Source of the DNA: Echinicola marina
Lineage (GTDB): Bacteria; Bacteroidota; Bacteroidia; Cytophagales; Cyclobacteriaceae
DNA length: 64,000 nucleotides
Reading direction: 5' to 3'
Assembly (NCBI RefSeq): GCF_020463795.1
Contig: NZ_CP080025.1
Coordinates: 4,771,501 to 4,835,500, forward strand
Each line of letters begins with the position of its first letter. The stretch's first letter is position 1. The notes below the pieces were generated by a model that did not search any database, was not told where the DNA came from, and worked only from the letters and a program-made list of their open reading frames with translations. Positions 57,201 to 64,000 of this stretch are shown here, piece after piece. The position numbers and the translations under genes were made by a program.

Positions 57201-60200
57201 ATGAGTTTAACTATTGGGGACTTTTACTTCATCCTTATATTGTTTCATTAATTCCTCTAACTTTTTATGCATATTTTCCTTTACTTCCGAATAGGCGGGA
57301 TCATCATAAACATTATTCATTTCATGAGGATCCTCCTGCAAATCATATAACTCCCACTCATCAATATCATAATAGAAGTGAATCAGTTTGTAGCGATCAG
57401 TTCTTACACCATTATGTCTTTTTACAGCATGTATTCCGGGATATTCATAATAGTGGTAATAAATAGCATCTCTCCATGCTACCTTTTCACCCTTTAATAA
57501 AGGTAGCATACTCAACCCTTGCATTTCGTCAGGGATCTCTACCCCAGCCGCATCTAGCATAGTCTCAGCAAAATCAAGGTTTTGAACCAAATCACGATTC
57601 CTACTTCCTGCCTTGATCACTCCTGGCCACTTTATCATCAATGGCGTTCTAAAAGATTCCTCATACATAAACCTTTTATCAAACCAGCCATGCTCTCCTA
57701 AATAAAAACCTTGATCGGAGGTATATATAATGATCGTATTTTCAGCCAAGCCATTCTTTTCCAAATAATCCAAAAGCCTGCCTACATTTTCATCCACTGA
57801 TTCTATACTGGCCAAATAATCCTGCATATATCGCTGATATTTCCATTTTGTCAATTCATCCCCTTTGAGATCCGCTTTTTCAAAAGTCTCATTGATAGGC
57901 CCATATACTTCCTCCCAAGCAGCCCTTTCAGATTTGCTCATCCTATCCAGATTTCCATGATATGCATTTGAATACCATTTAAGAAAATCTTCATGTCCCA
58001 TTCTTTTCGCAATTTCAGGCTGTATTTTGCTGTCATTGGTCAATCCCATGTGTGTGGAAATCCTCATTTCCGCTTCCTTGGCAGCGCGTCCCCTTCCCTC
58101 ATAATCATCAAATAAACTTGCTGGCTCAGGAAATTCCTTTTTGGTATACTCCCTAAAATTCTCTTCAGTCGGCAACCACTCCCGATGCGGCGCTTTATGC
58201 TGGTACATCAACATAAATGGGGCATCTTTTTCCTTAGCTTTATCCAGCCAGTCTATGGCAAAATCCGTGATCAGATCAGTCACATAGCCTGAATCCAGCA
58301 CCATCCCATCTTTAGTCCTGAATTCAGGATTATAATAATGGCCCTGTCCTGGTAGTACCTTCCAATAATCAAAGCCCGTAGGCTGGGTTTTCAAATGCCA
58401 TTTACCAATCATTGCTGTTTGGTAGCCGTTTTCCCTAAGAATTTTAGGATAGGTAAGCTGGGTACTGTCAAACTTCACAGCGTTATCCACCAAGCCATTG
58501 ATATGACTATGTTTGCCTGTCAGGATAACTGCCCTGCTGGGCGCACAAATGGAATTACTTACAAATGCATTTTCAAAAAGCATCCCCTCATTGGCAATTC
58601 TGTCAATATTAGGTGTATTGATCAAGTCAGAACCATAGGCACTTATCGCTTGATATGCATGATCATCCGACATGATAAAAATAATATTTGGTCTTTTCGT
58701 ACTTTCAGAATCTTCTTCTTGGCCTTTGCATGACACCAAAGCCCCCAATAAAATTAGGCTAAGCAATAAATCCCTCATTAGTTTCACCTCAAAAATTATT
58801 TTAACAGCCATTTATTCATCCATTTTTTAAGTTAATAATCTTTAAAAATAGCCAAAAAGAAAGAACAACTCCAACATTAATAAAAATCATATGGGGACAA
58901 AAAAAGACCGTAACCAAGAGCGTCCTTCAGCTCCTATTCCCTATTCAGAAAACACCTAAAACAACTTCAACTGTGGAATTGATTTATCCTTTTAGTTTAC
59001 AAAGAAAACCTACACAAAAACAATCCAATCAACTGATAATGAACAAATAACACTATTATTTGAATCATTAGAGATAGATAAACTAATTGTAAGGCTGTAA
59101 TTTTAAATATACTTTTTCAATGAAATTTTAAAACGTCATCGGTATAGCCGAGTAAAATCGAGCTTTTAATTGGGGCACTAAAAATAAGTACAAAGATCTA
59201 TCAGTGCCCTCACACATAAATTATTCTAATTGCCCAAACTACAAATACCATGAATTTAACACAACTTAAATCTAGAAGAAAATTTCTTGGGACTTTGGCG
59301 ACTACAGCCACACTTTCCTCAGTAGCAGTCCCACTGATGGGACAGCCCATTCCTACCCCCAACAATCCCCTACTATTCAAAGATGCCGACGAATGGTTTA
59401 AGGAAGTCAAAGGGAAGCACAGAGTCGTCTACGATGCACCTGAACCTCATAAAGGCTTCCCCTTTATTTGGTCTTGGGCATTTTATCTTACCAACAACCA
59501 AACAGGCACCCCTGATGAGGATATGACAGCGGTGATTGTCCTAAGACATAATGCTATCCCCTTTGCTATGAAAAATGAACTTTGGGAGAAATATAAATTT
59601 GGCGAAACCTTTGGCATCACAGATAATACCACAGGAGCTGCAGCGATTAGGAACCCCTATTATCAACCTACAGATGGAGATTATCCCATGCCGGGCATTG
59701 ATGGGGTGGAGCGTCAAATTGAAAGAGGTGTGATGGTATGCGTGTGCGACCTGGCCATCACCGTTTATAGTAGCATGATGGCTCAAAAAATGGAAATGGA
59801 TCCCGAAAAGGTAAAAGAAGAGTGGGTAGCAGGTGTATTACCACATATTCAAGTGGTTCCTTCTGGAGTTTGGGCCTTGGGAAGAGCGCAAGAACACAAA
59901 TGCGGCTATATCTACGCAGGAGGTTAATCATAAAAATAAAGTCATGAAAAAATTACTTCTGATTCCCCTAATGCTATTAGCCATTGGTGTATGGGCACAA
60001 ACAACTCCGGTAAAAATAGCTTTTGACTTGACCAGCAAAGAGGAGGAAGCACATGAAAAAACGATGAGACATGTAAAAATGATGTCTGAGGCTTACCCTG
60101 ATTCCCAGTTTGAAGTGGTGGTTTATGGAGGTGCTATTTCCATGGTTTTAAACGAAAAATCAACTGTAGCTGATCAGATCAAGGCTTTTGATGGCAATAA

Positions 60201-63200
60201 AAACGTAAGTTTCAAGGTCTGTGAAGGCACGATGAAAAGGTATAATATTGATAAATCGCAGTTATTACCTGGCGTGTCCACTGTTCCTGATGGCATACTT
60301 GAGCTAGTCCAAAAACAAAAAGAAGGCTGGGGCTATATCAAAGAAATCCCATAAACTGAGGTCCATCCTTTCAACTGAATATTTAAACTTAGCCAATAAT
60401 GCCTAAGGTGGATAAATTCGTCCCTTTACTTAGAAAACTGATCAAATCGGTTCAGCTATTGATCATTTGTGTATTAGGTGCAAGTGCTTTTTTTATCAGT
60501 AAGGAACTCGGGTTATTTGAGATTAAACCCTTGCTCGACCCTAAAAATGAGCCTAGTGAAAATATGGTCAGCCTCTCTTCAGACCTGAAGTATTGGCAAG
60601 CCCCCGACACAAGCGCCATCCCATTGGGATCTGATGGGGATTTGATTCGATATGGCAGGAATTTAATTGCCCATACAGCAGTCTACCTTGGCCCAAAAGG
60701 AAAGTCCTATCAGATCAGTAATGGCATGAACTGTCAAAACTGCCACCTTAAGGCAGGAACCGTTCCCTTCGGCAATAATTATGGCAAAGTAGCGGCTACA
60801 TATCCCAAACTAAGAAATAGGTCTGGTTCGGTAGAAGGATTTGAAAAACGCATCAATGACTGTATTGAAAGGAGCTTGAATGGGGAAGCCCTGCCAGTTG
60901 AAAGTAAAGAAATGCAAGCCATGGTAGCTTATATGAAATGGGTGGGCAAAGATGTCCCCAAAGGACAATTGATGCCTGGCTTGGGGCTTAAATCCCTTAG
61001 CCCTCTGGATAGGGCTGCGGATCCCATAAAGGGTGCAATAGTATATAAAAATTATTGTGCCCGATGTCATGGAGATAATGGACAGGGCCAATTAGCTGAT
61101 GATGGTGTAGAGTGGATCTATCCTCCCCTTTATGGTAAAAACAGTTATAATATAGGTGCTGGCCTTTATAGACTTTCTAGGTTTGCTGCTTTTGTCAAAT
61201 CCAATATGCCCTTAGGCATCAGTCATGAGAACCCTTTCTTATCCGATGAAGAGGCTTGGGATGTAGCTGCGTATGTTAACTCCATGCCCAGACCGGACAA
61301 GGATTTATCAGGTGACTGGCCAGATATCTCCAAAAAACCTTTTGACCACCCTTTTGGGCCATATACTGACAGCTTTCCTGAATCCCAACATAAATATGGT
61401 CCTTTTACTGCCATTATCGATTCCCATCAATGAAAAATGCTGCTAATCCAGCATAGCGATTATTCTCAAGGGGCCTCCACTGCCACCTTTGATTTTTATA
61501 GGCAAGGCAATGACACGGAAGCCTTTTGCAGGCAGCTTTTCCAGATGCGCCACATTCTCAAATGCCGGGATGTTGCTAGTCATCAAGGCCACATGGCTTT
61601 CAAAATATTGGGATTGGCCATAGTCAATACTTGGAGTGTCTATTCCAACAGACTTAATCTTTCTTTGGTCCATCAGCCACTTGGCAGCGTCCGGAGCCAA
61701 GCCAGGAAAATGGAGGTCCTTGACCGCCTCAGGTCCCCTTTCGTCAGTGCCCAAATACTTAACTTTATCTGGATAATACTTTCCATGTCCAGACTGCAAT
61801 AAAACAATACTTCCTTCAGGAATCTGCCCATTTTGAGCTTCCCACTTTTTAAGATCTTCAATACCTATTTGATAATCCGGATCCGAAAGTCCTCTCTCGC
61901 TCACATCTATTTTTACTCCCTCTCCAATCAATTGCTCCAATGGTATTTCATCCACAGAAATGCCCTTTTCCGCAAAATGGACAGGAGCATCTATATGCGT
62001 CCCTCCATGCTCAGAAGTCTCAAAATTATTGGCGGCATAGAAATATCCTTTTTCCGTTTGGCCTTTTGCTACTTCTTCCATCTCAAATTCCTTGGCGGTG
62101 ACCCAATAAACCGTTTCATCCGAAAATGCATGGGTCAAGTCGATGATCTCACCCTTCTTATCCCCTGTTTTAGTAATATTATTCCCTTGCTGAATATGCA
62201 GCTCTTTATCCTGGCATGAATAAAGTAGCCCAAGAATCATTAATAAACAAATTGCTTTCATGGCTGAAATATTGGCTTTATGAATAAAAATAAGCAGTGA
62301 CTTTCACTACCTGAAGATAGCAATTATCTGCTGAAAATCAGCTCATAAGACCAAAAACAAGTATTAAGTAATTGTCCCTACCAAAAGTCCTAGAATAACC
62401 GCAATACCAAAGCTTAGCAAGGTCCCTATTAAAACATATTCTGCTTTCAAAGAATCATCATTTTTAAACCGCAATATGGACTTAGCCGCAATCAAAAAAC
62501 CAACAGCTTGGAACTCTGCCATCAAAATAAAAGTCAAAACCAATACCCTTTCCAATACTCCTATCAATTTACCTGCATTGGGCAGATCATCTGAACCAGG
62601 TACTTTAATTTCATAGGCCCTAAATACTTCTTTTATAAATATATTAGCGGGCTTTAGACATAACATATAACAAAGAACAATTAACAGAATGGATTTTGAA
62701 ACAGGAATATTGAGCCAAGGATGAATTGGGGCGTAGCAAACATAAGCATAGCAAACCATGGACAAAACCAAAATATGTAATGCTTGATCGATAAAAAATG
62801 CATACTTACCAAAGGTCTTGCTGCTATTGACCCAAGGCTTAATGCCATCTATTATATAATGGGTCAAGGCAATGATCAAAGCACCATAAACAAATTGTAC
62901 TTGAAATGACAGTAGCCAAGACAATAAAAAAATGATTAAGACATGCCACTTCAAAAAAGGGCTACTAAAGCCTAATGCATTCTTTTGAATGGCTAGCCGG
63001 TCCGATTGGAAAAAAAAGTCTGCCAGTACATGGGCTATAAGCTGTAAGATAAAAACCTGAACTGGGTTCATAAATAAGGCTACTTAATGATTTTATTAAA
63101 ATATAATACAGTTCTTTCTATGCTGTTCCAACCTACGCTGGTACTGTGCTGATTAACCACAGATTGACTGATTTGCAGTTGTTGGGCTATTTCTGACTCA

Positions 63201-64000
63201 GTATGTCCCAATAACTTCCAATATAATACTTCCGATTGGCGCGCAGTAGCTTTACCCATAAGCACATCCAATAGCCCCATCACTGGGTTCATTTGTTCAT
63301 CTAATTTTTCATCATGAGAGATAAAAAACAAAGTATGCTTGATGACCACCCTTTCCTTTCCATGACTGGATGTGGATTGATTGATCAGTCTCCCCGCCAA
63401 ATACACCGCTTCTCCATCTATGATTCCTTTTTCCCGATCAAATCTCGACAGCTCTCCGATAGCAATGGCCAACCTGATTCCATGTGTCTTAAAAAGGTTG
63501 ATTCTGTTATTGTCTTCTCTGTTATCTGCCTGCTGAGGATCAAAGGATTTCACAAAACTCTTTACCAACATGGCCACCCGCAAAGCATCACCAGGTACTG
63601 GACAGACACATTCTAAGTAATCTCCCTTAACCAGCCTACCATAAACGCCCCATTTTTCATCAAGGATTTTTAATAGATCTTTTAACTTTTCTTCCAACAT
63701 TGTCCTATCTTCCACCACTAAACTGGTAGAAGAAACAATGTCTCCTGAAATCACCGCTACCTTCTTCATTTTTTCATTATTAGTCCATAAATATAAGTTC
63801 AAAAACCTATAAACACAATTTATATCCTTAAAAGCATATAAATAGACTTTACAGCATCTACAACTTATAAATCAACCAACTACTTAATGACATCCTTAAC
63901 ATCAGCCAATTTCCTCCATAACCCAATTCGTGCGAGCAGCTGATTCACCAGTTGAGGGACTCGATCCTTCTCCCAATAATTCACCAACAATGGCCTGAAT

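Overview
The window looks like chromosome of a member of the Bacteroidota, most likely Cytophagales/Cyclobacteriaceae (inference). It carries a SusC/SusD pair, CarboxypepD-reg TonB receptors, a Bacteroidetes-type PEP carboxylase, an SDR-type mannonate oxidoreductase and candidate TAnnTTTG-type promoters, in AT-rich intergenic DNA. No rRNA, tRNA, CRISPR, prophage or transposase gene was seen. Both ends cut genes.

Layout. 1-7.8 kb is housekeeping: an Omp85/TamA-like C-terminus, hemF, a PAP2 phosphatase, riboflavin synthase, pcm, a thioesterase, a row of poorly known genes including a kinase-like protein, and dps. 7.9-15.5 kb has ppc, a lactonase-type lipoprotein, a cold-shock protein, menC, queA and a solo LytTR regulator. 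15.8-22.2 kb is a tetR-tolC-acrA-acrB type efflux operon with a palindromic operator candidate at its head. 22.5-25.4 kb has a HAD protein with an active-site substitution, two small unknown genes and 1.3 kb of non-coding DNA holding a possible structured RNA, an 11-bp-period array and a MITE-like element whose partner lies at 55.0 kb.

25.8-33.3 kb has an aldo/keto reductase, then a cobalamin riboswitch controlling btuB, a CWC/DUF5522 protein, cobU, a Dph6-like ATP pyrophosphatase, cobT, cobS and cobC: uptake of B12 or cobinamide plus nucleotide-loop assembly. 33.7-37.4 kb is a siderophore-type TonB receptor with a DUF4198 protein and a small CxxC protein, headed by two Fur-like boxes. 38.0-39.6 kb pairs an Ada-type regulator/methyltransferase with AlkB for alkylation repair.

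39.8-52.1 kb is a hexuronate locus: a Tat-exported TIM-barrel protein, an ExuT-like MFS transporter, SusC/SusD, a LacI regulator, glucuronate isomerase, an SDR mannonate oxidoreductase and mannonate dehydratase. Two almost identical LacI-type operators, one in each divergent intergenic region, tie it together. 52.1-58.8 kb has a CPGC-motif lipoprotein, a lipoprotein gene split by one in-frame TAG, a Gfo/Idh/MocA oxidoreductase, aqpZ, a small beta-barrel protein and a formylglycine sulfatase.

59.2-61.4 kb holds the most interesting compact system: two exported DsrE-like proteins followed by a membrane-anchored TsdA-like dihaem cytochrome, probably an extracytoplasmic sulfur-oxidising module. 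The window ends with a cyclase-family lipoprotein, the DUF3307/SatD-like pair and a gene fragment.
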